A stretch of 62,498 bases of DNA, from assembly GCA_964631265.1 (NCBI GenBank), contig CAZVWW010000002.1, forward strand, positions 1 to 62,498. Reading direction: 5' to 3'. Positions 23,124 to 31,632 of the stretch are shown here, in pieces. The notes under the pieces are model-generated. The model was not told the DNA's origin, ran no database searches, and saw only the letters and a program-made list of their open reading frames with translations. Origin of the DNA: CAZVWW01 sp964631265. GTDB taxonomy: Bacteria; Thermotogota; Thermotogae; MWEM01. Within the stretch, counting starts at the first letter, position 1. Each line of letters starts with the position of its first letter. Made by a program: the position numbers and the translations under genes.

Positions 23124-25750
23124 TCAAAATCTTCCGCGAGTTTTTTGATCCGGTCTCTGTTCTGTATGGCCTTTTGGTGTTTCAGCTTTGTTTCTTCAAT
23201 AACCTCTTCTTTGGCATTTGCCATGAACTTCGAGTTTGAGAGCTTCTTCTCAAAATGCTTGACATCCTTTTCGGCCTTTTTCAGACTCTTTTTCAGACGT
23301 TTTCGCTCTTCTTCCCAGTCGACCATCTCCCCGAGGGTGACGTACAGGTCTTTTGCGGGAGTGACGTAGGCAGTGGCCGTCTTTGGAGGTTTGCTGTCTA
23401 CAATGTCAATCCGGTCAACGTTGGCAAGGGCCTGGAGATAGATCTTCTCCTCGGGAGTGATATCAACGGCTGAATCTTTGTTCATATAGGCAATGTCAAG
23501 CTTTTTGGAAGGTGCCAGGTTCAACTCGGCCCGCACGTTGCGAATCCCCCGTATATGCTCCATCAGCGTCTTGAACTGCTTCTCCTGTTCTTCAAAACCG
23601 TTAAATCGACCGGATTCGGGCCAGGCGGCGATCATTAAAAAGTCACGGTCTTTTTGGCCCGGGAGCATCTGCCAGATCTCTTCTGTGATGAAGGGCATAA
23701 AGGGATGGAGTAATCGGAGACTGACATCCAGGGTATGGAGCAGGACGTTTCGGGTGTTTTGTTGAACGCTTTCCGGATAGTCCTGATAGAGGAACGGTTT
23801 AATCGATTCGATGTACCAGTCGCAGAACTCGTTCCAGAAGAACTCAAAGATTGCCTTTGAGGCGAGGTTATAATCGTATTCCTCGATGCCCTTTGTGACA
23901 TCCCGGATAGTTTTCTCAAGCCGGTTCAGTATCCATTTGTCCGAGAGCGTGAGCTCGTTGATGTCGATCTTCCCCTTTTCAAATCCCTCAAGGTTCATCA
24001 GGGCAAATCGTGTGGCATTCCAGATTTTGTTGGCGAAGTGCTTGTAATTCTGAATACTCTTCACATCGAGGTTGATATCCCGGCCCTGTCCTGCGAAGAT
24101 GGAGAGGGTAAATCTCATGGCATCCGCCCCGTAATCCCCGACGACTTCGATTGGATCGATGCCGTTGCCGAGGGATTTGCTCATCTTCCGTCCCTTTTTA
24201 TCCCTGATGAGCTGGGTGATATAGACATCCTTGAAAGGCTTTTTATCCATAAATTCAAGGCCCATCACGATCATCCGGGCCACCCAGAAGAAGATAATGT
24301 CGAATGCCGTTATCAGGACCGTGGTCGGATAGTATTTTTGAAGGTCTTCGGTCTCCCCGGGCCACCCCAGTGTTGAGAAAGGCCATAAACCGGATGAGAA
24401 CCATGTATCGAGCACGTCGGGATCCTGGCGGAGGTTCCCGGAACCGCATTCTTCACATTTTTCGGGCGTCTCTTCGGCCACATTCACATGACCGCAGTCC
24501 TCGCAGTACCAGACGGGGATCCGGTGCCCCCACCAGAGCTGTCTGGATATACACCAGTCGCGGACCTCGTTCATCCAGTTGAGATAAACCTTCTTCCATC
24601 TCGGCGGATAGAAGGCGATCTCCTCATCATCTACCACTTTGATGGCCTCTTTGGCAAGCGGCTTCATCCGGACAAACCACTGATCCGAAAGTCGTGGATC
24701 GATTGTGGTGTCGCATCGGTAGCAGTGTCCAACTGAGTGCTGATAATCCTCAGTCTTGATGAGAAGCCCGAGCTCCTCCATCTTTTCAACAACGGCCTTT
24801 CTGGCCTCTTTGATCGGCATACCCTTGTACGCACCGGCCTGTTCATTCATGTAGCCGCTCTCATCGACCACCTCAAAGAACTGTAGATCGTGCCGGACGC
24901 CCATCTGATAATCGTTGGGATCATGGGCCGGTGTCACCTTGACCGCGCCGGTGCCAAACTCCCTGTCAACGTACTGGTCCTCGATGACGGGTATCTCCCG
25001 GTTGACAATCGGCAGGACCAGGGTCTTGCCGATCAGATCTTTGTAACGTTCGTCCGCGGGATTCACCGCAACCGCGGAGTCTCCGAGCATCGTTTCGGGA
25101 CGTGTAGTGGCTATGACAACGTATTCGTCGCTGTCTTTCACCGGATATTTGAAATGCCAGAGATTGGATGACTCATCCTTGTGTTCAACCTCTTCATCCG
25201 AGAGGACGGTATGGCATCTTGGACACCAGTTCACAATGTATTTGCCCTTGTATATTAATCCCTTTTCATACAGTTTGACAAAGACCTTTCTGACCGCCTT
25301 GTTCAATCCTTCATCCAGTGTAAACCGATCGCGTGACCAGTCAACTGAGCAGCCCATGTAGCGGATCTGTTCCCTGATGTGCCCTCTGTACTCATCTGCC
25401 CATTTCCAGGTGCGCTCAACAAAGGCCTCCCGCCCGATCTCATCCTTCGAACTGCCTTCCTCACGCAGATTCTTCTCCACAACATTCTGTGTGGCGATGC
25501 CGGCATGATCCTCACCCGGCAACCAGAGTGTGTCAAAGCCCTTCATCCTGTGAAAGCGGGTTGAAATATCCTGCAGTGTCATATTTAAGGCATGTCCCAT
25601 GTGCAGTTTCCCCGTGATGTTGGGAGGCGGTATCACAATAACAAACGGCTTTCCGGTCCCCTTCGGTTTAAAGGCCCCGGCATCCTGCCACTTTTTATAC
25701 CACTTCTGTTCGATTTTATCCGGTTCATAGTGTTTCTCAAGCGTTGCCAT
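23120..25750 (-). CDS. valS: Valyl-tRNA synthetase
   Basis: ATG 25750 (GAGGAGG upstream) gives 876 residues; a reading from 25828 would run over the promoter. It is a class I synthetase with PPPNITGKLHMGHALN (HIGH variant) near residue 42 and KMSKSLGNGIDP. Zinc-binding-type cysteine pairs lie in YCEDCGHVNV/CEECGSGN, followed by an anticodon-binding domain and a C-terminal coiled-coil arm (EERKRLKKSLKKAEKDV). No T-box fits in the short leader; an extended -10 promoter sits at 25787-25795. It leads a run valS-rsmI-marR-pduL-membrane protein. Confidence 0.97.
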   Translation of the reverse strand: MATLEKHYEPDKIEQKWYKKWQDAGAFKPKGTGKPFVIVIPPPNITGKLHMGHALNMTLQDISTRFHRMKGFDTLWLPGEDHAGIATQNVVEKNLREEGSSKDEIGREAFVERTWKWADEYRGHIREQIRYMGCSVDWSRDRFTLDEGLNKAVRKVFVKLYEKGLIYKGKYIVNWCPRCHTVLSDEEVEHKDESSNLWHFKYPVKDSDEYVVIATTRPETMLGDSAVAVNPADERYKDLIGKTLVLPIVNREIPVIEDQYVDREFGTGAVKVTPAHDPNDYQMGVRHDLQFFEVVDESGYMNEQAGAYKGMPIKEARKAVVEKMEELGLLIKTEDYQHSVGHCYRCDTTIDPRLSDQWFVRMKPLAKEAIKVVDDEEIAFYPPRWKKVYLNWMNEVRDWCISRQLWWGHRIPVWYCEDCGHVNVAEETPEKCEECGSGNLRQDPDVLDTWFSSGLWPFSTLGWPGETEDLQKYYPTTVLITAFDIIFFWVARMIVMGLEFMDKKPFKDVYITQLIRDKKGRKMSKSLGNGIDPIEVVGDYGADAMRFTLSIFAGQGRDINLDVKSIQNYKHFANKIWNATRFALMNLEGFEKGKIDINELTLSDKWILNRLEKTIRDVTKGIEEYDYNLASKAIFEFFWNEFCDWYIESIKPFLYQDYPESVQQNTRNVLLHTLDVSLRLLHPFMPFITEEIWQMLPGQKDRDFLMIAAWPESGRFNGFEEQEKQFKTLMEHIRGIRNVRAELNLAPSKKLDIAYMNKDSAVDITPEEKIYLQALANVDRIDIVDSKPPKTATAYVTPAKDLYVTLGEMVDWEEERKRLKKSLKKAEKDVKHFEKKLSNSKFMANAKEEVIEETKLKHQKAIQNRDRIKKLAEDFE

Positions 25751-25786
25751 AAAAAACCTCCTCATCAATCCTTGCAATTTTAGCCT

Positions 25787-25795
25787 ATTATAGCA
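25787..25795 (-). promoter_or_regulatory. Extended -10 promoter for valS
   Basis: On the minus strand this reads TGC-TATAAT, about 37 bases before the valS start codon. No strong -35 is visible. Confidence 0.65.
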
Positions 25796-25850
25796 TACGA
25801 GAATACTTCGGGTAAAAACAAACGACACCTATTCCATCTCGCTCGCTTTA

Positions 25851-25859
25851 TGATATAAT
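25851..25859 (+). promoter_or_regulatory. Extended -10 promoter for ferredoxin
   Basis: TGA-TATAAT lies 49 bases before the ferredoxin ATG. It is divergent from the valS promoter about 60 bases away, so the short gap serves both genes. Confidence 0.65.
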
Positions 25860-25908
25860 ACATCGTGAAGATCATCAAACAAGACTGAGGATATGGAGGT
25901 GTGATTGA

Positions 25909-26091
25909 ATGGCAAAAGTAAGTGTAGACAAGGATACCTGCATTGGCTGTGGTGTTTGTGAGAGCCTGTGCCCGGATGTTTTCAAGATGAACGATGAAAA
26001 CAAAGCGGATGTACTTGAAGCAGAGACAGACGCATCATGTGCTGAGGATGCAGCAAGTTCATGCCCTGTTAACGCAATCACAGTGGAATAA
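25909..26091 (+). CDS. Single [4Fe-4S] ferredoxin, Thermotoga type
   Basis: This complete 60-residue ferredoxin has cluster ligands C11, C14, C17 and C52 (CIGCGVC...CPVNAI). Two extra cysteines, C21 and C44, match the pair that forms a disulfide in the known T. maritima ferredoxin, which I recall as the same length and very similar. It would carry electrons between fermentative oxidoreductases and hydrogenase. GGAGGTG precedes ATG 25909. The gene stands alone between its promoter and a terminator. Confidence 0.96.
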   Translation: MAKVSVDKDTCIGCGVCESLCPDVFKMNDENKADVLEAETDASCAEDAASSCPVNAITVE

Positions 26092-26135
26092 TCTCCCTGT
26101 GCGTTTTTTAAAATCCGATGGGTAAATATAATAAC

Positions 26136-26164
26136 AAGGGCGACCTCGAGTCGCCTTTGTTTTT
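26136..26164 (+). terminator. Rho-independent terminator of ferredoxin gene
   Basis: AAGGGCGAC and GTCGCCTT pair around CTCGA-type loop bases, followed by TGTTTTT. It makes the ferredoxin a monocistronic unit. Confidence 0.85.
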
Positions 26165-26221
26165 AATCTGTTAGTTAGCTTTACTAATTATCAAACATCA
26201 TACGACGAGGAGATGGTCTTA

Positions 26222-27652
26222 ATGCCGGAAAACAAATACAAGGAACTGAGTAAGCAATTGAGAAAGAAACCGGTCTCACCCTGGAAAGACCGTGAGGAGA
26301 GCGAGGTCCATGGCTTTTCGGACGGGTACAAGGAATATCTCTGGAATTCACCGACAGAGCGCAAATCGATCAACGAGGCGATACGCATCGCAGAAAATGC
26401 GGGCTTTGTGGATTTCGACGAATTTGTTAAAAATCCGCCCGATAACCCGGCCGGTTCAAAGGTTTATCTGAGAAACAGGGGAAAGGCTGTTGCCTTCTTC
26501 AAACTCGGGGATGATATCTCAAAGGGGATTAACATGGTTGCAGCTCATGTCGACTCACCGAGGATTGATTTTAAACCCTCCCCTCTGCATGAGGATATTT
26601 CCCTTGCCATGGCCCATACTCATTACTACGGGGGTGTCAAGAAGTATCAGTGGTTCAACATCCCCCTGGCGCTTGACGGGGTTGTGATCACAAAAGAAGG
26701 CAAGAAAGTGGCTATCAGCATCGGGTTTGACCGGGACGATCCCGTCTTTGTCATCTCTGACCTGCTGCCCCATCTGGACAGGAGAAAGGGCGACATATCC
26801 GAAGTCTTCAAAGCGGATACACTGAAGCTCCTTCTCGGAAGCAAGGCGATCACCTACAATGAAGACGAGGACGGAAAAGTCGAAGACCCCGTTCTCCTGA
26901 ACATCCTCAATCTCCTGAACGACCGATACGGCATCACGGAAGCCGATCTATTCTCCGCTGAGATCGAGATCGTTCCCGCAACGGAGCCGAGAGATGTCGG
27001 TTTGGACAGGAGCCTGATCGGTGGCTACGGCCACGACGACCGTGTCTGCTCTTATACGGCTCTTAGAGCCATCCTTGATATGGACTCACAGAACAAGACG
27101 GCCTGCACGCTGCTGATTGACAAAGAGGAGATCGGCAGTATGGGTAACACGGGCGCGAGATACCACTTCTGGAAAAAAGCGGTCTCCGTCCTGATTAAAC
27201 TCTACGGTCAGGATACGATGATAGAAGATGTGATGGAACGCTCCACGCTCCTGTCAGCAGATGTCTCCGCCGCCCTCAATCCGTCTTTTAAAGAGGTTCA
27301 CGAGGCTCAGAACGCTCCCAAAATCGGTATGGGCATCAGCATCCTCAAATACACGGGCGCCCGTGGGAAGGGTGGTTCGAACGACGCACACGCCGAGGTC
27401 CTCGGCTCACTGAGGAAACTCTTTGACGAAAAGAAGATACACTGGCAGAGCGGTCTGCTGGGAAAGGTCGATCAGGGTGGTGGCGGAACCGTGGCACTTT
27501 TCTTCGCCGAGCAGGGCATTTCGGTCGTGGATGCCGGCGTTCCCGTGCTGGGGATGCACTCCCCGTATGAGATCGTCAGCAAGGCCGATGTCTATGAGAC
27601 CTATATGTGTTACAAGGTCTTCTTCGAATCATTTGAAGACGTGATGAAGTAA
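26222..27652 (+). CDS. Aminopeptidase, peptidase family M18
   Basis: ATG 26222, 9 bases after AGGAG, is preferred to ATG 26213, which touches the ribosome site; the product is 476 residues. All M18 metal and catalytic positions are visible: VAAHVDSPRID (His), GGYGHDDRVCSYTAL (Asp), LIDKEEIGS (Glu pair), LSADVSAALNP (Asp) and GMHSPYEIVSKADVYET (His). It is a tetrahedral dodecameric zinc or cobalt aminopeptidase in the cytosol that trims peptides. It is monocistronic, ending at a strong terminator. Confidence 0.95.
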   Translation: MPENKYKELSKQLRKKPVSPWKDREESEVHGFSDGYKEYLWNSPTERKSINEAIRIAENAGFVDFDEFVKNPPDNPAGSKVYLRNRGKAVAFFKLGDDISKGINMVAAHVDSPRIDFKPSPLHEDISLAMAHTHYYGGVKKYQWFNIPLALDGVVITKEGKKVAISIGFDRDDPVFVISDLLPHLDRRKGDISEVFKADTLKLLLGSKAITYNEDEDGKVEDPVLLNILNLLNDRYGITEADLFSAEIEIVPATEPRDVGLDRSLIGGYGHDDRVCSYTALRAILDMDSQNKTACTLLIDKEEIGSMGNTGARYHFWKKAVSVLIKLYGQDTMIEDVMERSTLLSADVSAALNPSFKEVHEAQNAPKIGMGISILKYTGARGKGGSNDAHAEVLGSLRKLFDEKKIHWQSGLLGKVDQGGGGTVALFFAEQGISVVDAGVPVLGMHSPYEIVSKADVYETYMCYKVFFESFEDVMK

Positions 27653-27659
27653 ACTTTCA

Positions 27660-27687
27660 GGGCCCGCGGATTAGATCGGGCCCTTTT
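27660..27687 (+). terminator. Terminator between convergent genes
   Basis: GGGCCCG and CGGGCCC form a perfect 7-bp GC stem followed on the plus strand by TTTTCGTTTT. On the minus strand the stem is followed by only a short T-poor tail, so it serves mainly the M18 gene. Confidence 0.85.
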
Positions 27688-27692
27688 CGTTT

Positions 27693-29123
27693 TCACTTTC
27701 TTCTATACAACTCAAAGAGCGTGTTCTGATCCCCGTTTGCCAGCCGGTATTGCTCGACACTCTTTCTCAGGCTCTCGAATTTTGTCCGGGTCTTGCCCGA
27801 CAGGAGTTTTTGGATGAATTTCTTCTTTGCCTTGAGGCGTTTGATATCCTGCATCGCTGTTCCCTCAAGAGGGGTGCCCGGCTTAGGCACAAGCGGGTTA
27901 AAGCTCAGCGAAATCTGGTCAATCCCCAGCCGTTTTGTTTCGCGGAGGATCTTGAGCAGGTCCTTGAAGTCGTTCTCATCCTCGCCTTCGATCCCGTATA
28001 TGAAATACATCTTGACGCCATTGAAACCGGATCGGGCAATCTTCTCCAGCGCTGAGATGATGTCCTGTTCGGTCAGATCCTTGGCAAGGCTGTTGCGGAC
28101 CCGCTGGCTGGAGCCCTCAGGCGCAATGGTGATGACTTGTTGTCCGCTTCGTTTAAGGCCATTCAACAGCGATTGGGACAAAGAATCCAGTCTGAGCGAG
28201 GAGACCGAAAAGGCCATTTTCCGGTCTTCCAAGAGCTGCAATAACTCTGCTTTCCGGGGATGATCGGTGAAAGTGGCTGAGATGAGACCGACATCGTGGA
28301 TGCCCAGTTGTTGCTGGTCATTCAGAATCCCGGAGAATTGTTCAGGAGAAAGGAATCGGGCCGGGTTTCTCGTATGCCCGGCAACGCAAAAGGCACAGTT
28401 TCTGAGACAGCCCCGACCAATCTCTATCAGCGTCCTCTTGCCGAAGGCCCCTTTTTTGCTGATGAAAGGCGAGACTGATGGCGATTCGTCTATCGGGATG
28501 AATTTCTCGATACGGGTATTTTCTTTGTTCAAAGCCGGGATCGAGAGATTTTCACAGGTTGCGAGCCTGTCCAGCAGGATTTCTTTGTTGTCGTTTTTGT
28601 TGTACGCATCGCGGATGGTTCTGACGACGCTGCCGAGTTTGTTCTCCGCATCCCCATGAAAGAATAGATCCCCAATCGGCCAGAGGGGTTTTATGTTGAA
28701 GTAGGTCACCGGCCCGCCCATCATGATCAGCGGATGGTTTGAGGACCGATCGACTGCTCTTAAAGGAATCTTTTTGACATCGAGCATCTCCATTATGTTG
28801 GGATAATCCAGTTCAAACGAAACGGAGAAGGCCATGACGTTGAATTCATCAATTGGCCGGAGCGTATCCAATGAGTAATATTTTTTAAAGCTTTTATTAT
28901 AAAAGAACCGCTCGCAGACCACGCCTTCAATGCTGTTGATCAGCTGGTAAACCTTTAAAAAGCCGAGATTGGCAATCCCCACTTCATAAGCATTGGGAAA
29001 GATCAGGGCGATTTTCAGGTCGCTGTCTGTCAGACCTGTGTCGGTTAATCTGATTTCGGTGTCTTTCAGTCTTAAGACGGCGTTGTATTCTCTGAGGTCC
29101 TCGGTCCTTCTCGGTCTTCTCAA
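27693..29123 (-). CDS. B12-binding-type radical SAM protein, uncharacterised
   Basis: The 476-residue protein has an N-terminal cobalamin-binding-like Rossmann region (KIALIFPNAYEVGIANLGF, MAFSVSFELDYPN, MMGGPVTYFN). A radical SAM domain follows with GRGCLRNCAFCVAG (C-x3-C-x2-C), then SSLRLDSL, TIAPEGSSQRVRN and KMYFIYGIEGED, as in the TIGR03960/YgiQ-like group. Many relatives are annotated as Elp3-like or B12 radical SAM proteins of unknown substrate. TTG 29123 lies 3 bases after the hotdog gene stop, so the two are coupled. Confidence 0.87.
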   Translation of the reverse strand: MRRPRRTEDLREYNAVLRLKDTEIRLTDTGLTDSDLKIALIFPNAYEVGIANLGFLKVYQLINSIEGVVCERFFYNKSFKKYYSLDTLRPIDEFNVMAFSVSFELDYPNIMEMLDVKKIPLRAVDRSSNHPLIMMGGPVTYFNIKPLWPIGDLFFHGDAENKLGSVVRTIRDAYNKNDNKEILLDRLATCENLSIPALNKENTRIEKFIPIDESPSVSPFISKKGAFGKRTLIEIGRGCLRNCAFCVAGHTRNPARFLSPEQFSGILNDQQQLGIHDVGLISATFTDHPRKAELLQLLEDRKMAFSVSSLRLDSLSQSLLNGLKRSGQQVITIAPEGSSQRVRNSLAKDLTEQDIISALEKIARSGFNGVKMYFIYGIEGEDENDFKDLLKILRETKRLGIDQISLSFNPLVPKPGTPLEGTAMQDIKRLKAKKKFIQKLLSGKTRTKFESLRKSVEQYRLANGDQNTLFELYRRK

Positions 29124-29126
29124 CGT

Positions 29127-29549
29127 TTAGAACTTCTTAATCATCTTTGTTTCGGTCTTTCTCATGAGATAATCCCTGGAGATGATAACCCGTTCAAATT
29201 GACCCGAGGCAATCTTTTCCATCTCATCATAGGCATCGAACGAAAAAGTTATGTGATTACCCTCAACGGTGTCCACTTTCGTCCGCACCGTCACACGACT
29301 ATCGAGCGGTGTAATCCCAAGATGCCGAAAATCCGCCCTTACAACGGCGGCGATAATCTCATGACCGAATGCCTTGCTGAGCAGGTTGTTGCTGATCTTG
29401 AAGGCCTCTGTTATTAAAAAATGGCTTGAGAGGACCTCCGCGTCGCTCACAAGGTCATTTTCATCCCACAGCATATCCCCTTGAACTCTGAATTGCTGGG
29501 TCTCCTCCTTGCCCTCAAGAAATTGATAGGAATTTTGTACAACTGCCAT
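29127..29549 (-). CDS. Hotdog-fold thioesterase-like protein
   Basis: ATG 29549 behind GAGGAG gives 140 residues. The pattern resembles single-hotdog acyl-CoA thioesterases of the fluoroacetyl-CoA thioesterase-like group: VLSSHFLITEAFKISNNLL helix, GITPLDSRVTVRTKVDTVEGNHITFSFDAYD strand region in pieces, and ERVIISRDYL. The substrate is not known. It immediately precedes the B12-type radical SAM gene on the same strand. Confidence 0.65.
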   Translation of the reverse strand: MAVVQNSYQFLEGKEETQQFRVQGDMLWDENDLVSDAEVLSSHFLITEAFKISNNLLSKAFGHEIIAAVVRADFRHLGITPLDSRVTVRTKVDTVEGNHITFSFDAYDEMEKIASGQFERVIISRDYLMRKTETKMIKKF

Positions 29550-29600
29550 CGTTAACACTCCTCTTTGCTTAAATCTTAATAGAATTATTATTGTCTTGGT

Positions 29601-30272
29601 TTATCGTCTCGCGATCAAAATCATTCTCAACAACTGCAGAACCGCCATCAGAGTTGATGCCAGATAGGTCATGGCGGCGGCTGAGAGGACCTTTTTTGCC
29701 ATCGCCACATGGTTCTTATCCATCATCACCTGTTTTTCAAGCATCACCAGCCCTCTTTTACTGGCATCAAATTCAACGGGCAGGGTGACAAGTGAAAAGA
29801 TCACGACAGCTGTAAAGAGAAAGATCCCCGCATATAAGAGCGGCGGGGTTGACAGCAGCAGTCCCCCGAAGAAGATGATCCAGGCGAAGGATGATCCGAA
29901 CTGGGCAACCGGAACAAACGTGTTCCTTATCATCAGGGGGGCGTATTTCTCCTTGTGCTGGATGACATGCCCCAGTTCATGGGCTACAACACCGAGGCTG
30001 GCCACTGAACTGTCGTTGTACGTTGACTGGGAGAGTCTCACAACTCTCTTTTTTGGATCGTAATGATCACTGAGCTGTCCTTGTATATTCTCCACCGGGA
30101 TGTCATTGAGATTGTTGGAATCGAGCAACCTTCTGGCCAGTGATCGGCCGGTCATGCCGGTGGCTGAATCAACTCTTGAGTATTTTGCAAAGGTCGATTT
30201 GACCTTGGTCTGTGCCCAGAATGCAAATATGACACCCGGTATTAGTATAATTAAAGACGTGTAAAAAAACAT
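29601..30272 (-). CDS. Zinc-dependent membrane protease (YugP type)
   Basis: The product of about 223 residues starts with a membrane span (FFYTSLIILIPGVIFAFWA). It carries the zinc site HELGHVIQHKE and two or three further spans near FGSSFAWIIFFGGLLLSTPPLLYAG. It matches the neutral zinc metallopeptidase family (Zn_peptidase_2, YugP). ATG 30272 is preferred over GTG 30281 because the AGGTGG site lies just before it. Native substrates are unknown. Confidence 0.9.
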   Translation of the reverse strand: MFFYTSLIILIPGVIFAFWAQTKVKSTFAKYSRVDSATGMTGRSLARRLLDSNNLNDIPVENIQGQLSDHYDPKKRVVRLSQSTYNDSSVASLGVVAHELGHVIQHKEKYAPLMIRNTFVPVAQFGSSFAWIIFFGGLLLSTPPLLYAGIFLFTAVVIFSLVTLPVEFDASKRGLVMLEKQVMMDKNHVAMAKKVLSAAAMTYLASTLMAVLQLLRMILIARR

Positions 30273-30294
30273 CAAAACCACCTCTGTCTGTGCT

Positions 30295-31632
30295 TTATTT
30301 GTTCAGGTACGTAATCAGTGTTTTAAGATGCTTGCTCCTGGTGGGGTGTCTCAGCTTCCTGAGCGCCTTCACCTCTATCTGCCGGACCCTCTCACGGGTG
30401 ACGTTCAGGTACTTGCCAACTTCCTCCAGGGTCTTTTGCCGGCCGTCTATCAAGCCGTATCGCATCTTTAATACGGTTGCCTCTCTCGGTCCGAGCGTGT
30501 TCAGAACCTCGTTGATCTCATCTCGGAGAAGCATCAGCATGGCAGAATCCTCGGGATTGATGGTCTCAATATCGGCCACGAAATCACCGACCGAGGAATC
30601 CTCATCCCCACCAACGGGGGATTCCAGCGAGAGGGTCTCTTTGTCAGCCTGCAGGATCTCCTCTATCTTATCCTCTGATTTTCCCGTCATTCTGGCGAGA
30701 AGCTTCGCCGGGGGATAGTCTCCGTGTTCCTGCAGATACTCCCGCCGTATCTTGTTGATCTTGTTAATCGTTTCGACCATGTGGACCGGTACCCGGATCG
30801 TCCTTGCCTGATCGGCAATGGCTCGTGTTATCGCCTGTCTGATCCACCAGGTTGCGTAGGTACTGAACTTATACCCTTTTTTCCAGTCGAATTTCTCGAC
30901 GGCTTTTAAGAGCCCGATATTTCCCTCCTGTATCAGATCCAGAAACGTCAGGCCCCTGCCCATATAGCGCTTGGCTATGCTGACCACAAGCCTCAGATTA
31001 GCCACCACCAGTTTTTGCTTTGACTTTTTATGGCCTCTCTGGGCCTTTCTGGCCAGGGTTCTTTCCTGTGTCGGTGTCAGCAGGGGAATCCTTCCGATCT
31101 CCTTAAGATACATCTTGACACCGTCTTTTGTATAGGAGGCGTTATCAAAGACAGACGGACCGGCGGCACTGATGATCTTCTCCATAATCTCCTCGCGGTT
31201 GGTTGAGATCTCCTCTTTTTCCGTGTCATCCGCCTCTGGTTCTGATTCTTTGATCTGTATCTGCTCTTTTTCAAGATTTTCATATATGGATTCAAGAAAA
31301 CTGCTGTCAAAACCGGTGTATTCCGGCGGTAAGGCCTTGTCAATATCCTCGTAGGTTATGTAGCCCTTCTCCTTACCCAGCTCAACAAGTTTTTTTAGTC
31401 TTTTTTCAACTTCTTTCGGGGTCAGCTGTTTCTTTTTCTTTGCCGTGCTCTTCTTTTTTCCGGTTGACGAGGCAGTTCGCTTACGTGTCCCTTTAGACGC
31501 TCTGGTCTTTTTACGTCCCGTCCCGGTAGAAGCTTTCTCTTCGGTCCGATCTGAGCGTTTTTCTTTTGCGGGCTTATCGCCCTTTGTTTTCTTTTCCTGC
31601 TCCTCTGATTTCTCAGGGTTGTTTACGCCCAT
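30295..31632 (-). CDS. rpoD: Primary sigma factor RpoD (sigma-70/SigA)
   Basis: The 445-residue factor has an N-terminal low-complexity Lys/Glu/Ser/Thr-rich tail (about residues 1-70) and region 1. Region 2 contains NLRLVVSIAKRYMGRGLTFLDLIQEGN and the -10-reading FSTYATWWIRQAITR. Region 3 and region 4 follow with the HTH LEEVGKYLNVTRERVRQIE. GGAGG lies before ATG 31632. It overlaps dnaG by 20 bases, the classic dnaG-rpoD macromolecular synthesis pairing, and probably depends on the dnaG promoter. Confidence 0.97.
   Translation of the reverse strand: MGVNNPEKSEEQEKKTKGDKPAKEKRSDRTEEKASTGTGRKKTRASKGTRKRTASSTGKKKSTAKKKKQLTPKEVEKRLKKLVELGKEKGYITYEDIDKALPPEYTGFDSSFLESIYENLEKEQIQIKESEPEADDTEKEEISTNREEIMEKIISAAGPSVFDNASYTKDGVKMYLKEIGRIPLLTPTQERTLARKAQRGHKKSKQKLVVANLRLVVSIAKRYMGRGLTFLDLIQEGNIGLLKAVEKFDWKKGYKFSTYATWWIRQAITRAIADQARTIRVPVHMVETINKINKIRREYLQEHGDYPPAKLLARMTGKSEDKIEEILQADKETLSLESPVGGDEDSSVGDFVADIETINPEDSAMLMLLRDEINEVLNTLGPREATVLKMRYGLIDGRQKTLEEVGKYLNVTRERVRQIEVKALRKLRHPTRSKHLKTLITYLNK

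Noticed and set aside
22404..23369. 321-codon open frame on the plus strand
   Set aside because: It is antisense to marR, rsmI and the end of valS, all clear family members; its translation shows no family pattern.
25751..25800. Possible T-box leader for valS
   Set aside because: The leader from the promoter to ATG is only about 40 bases and lacks specifier and antiterminator elements.
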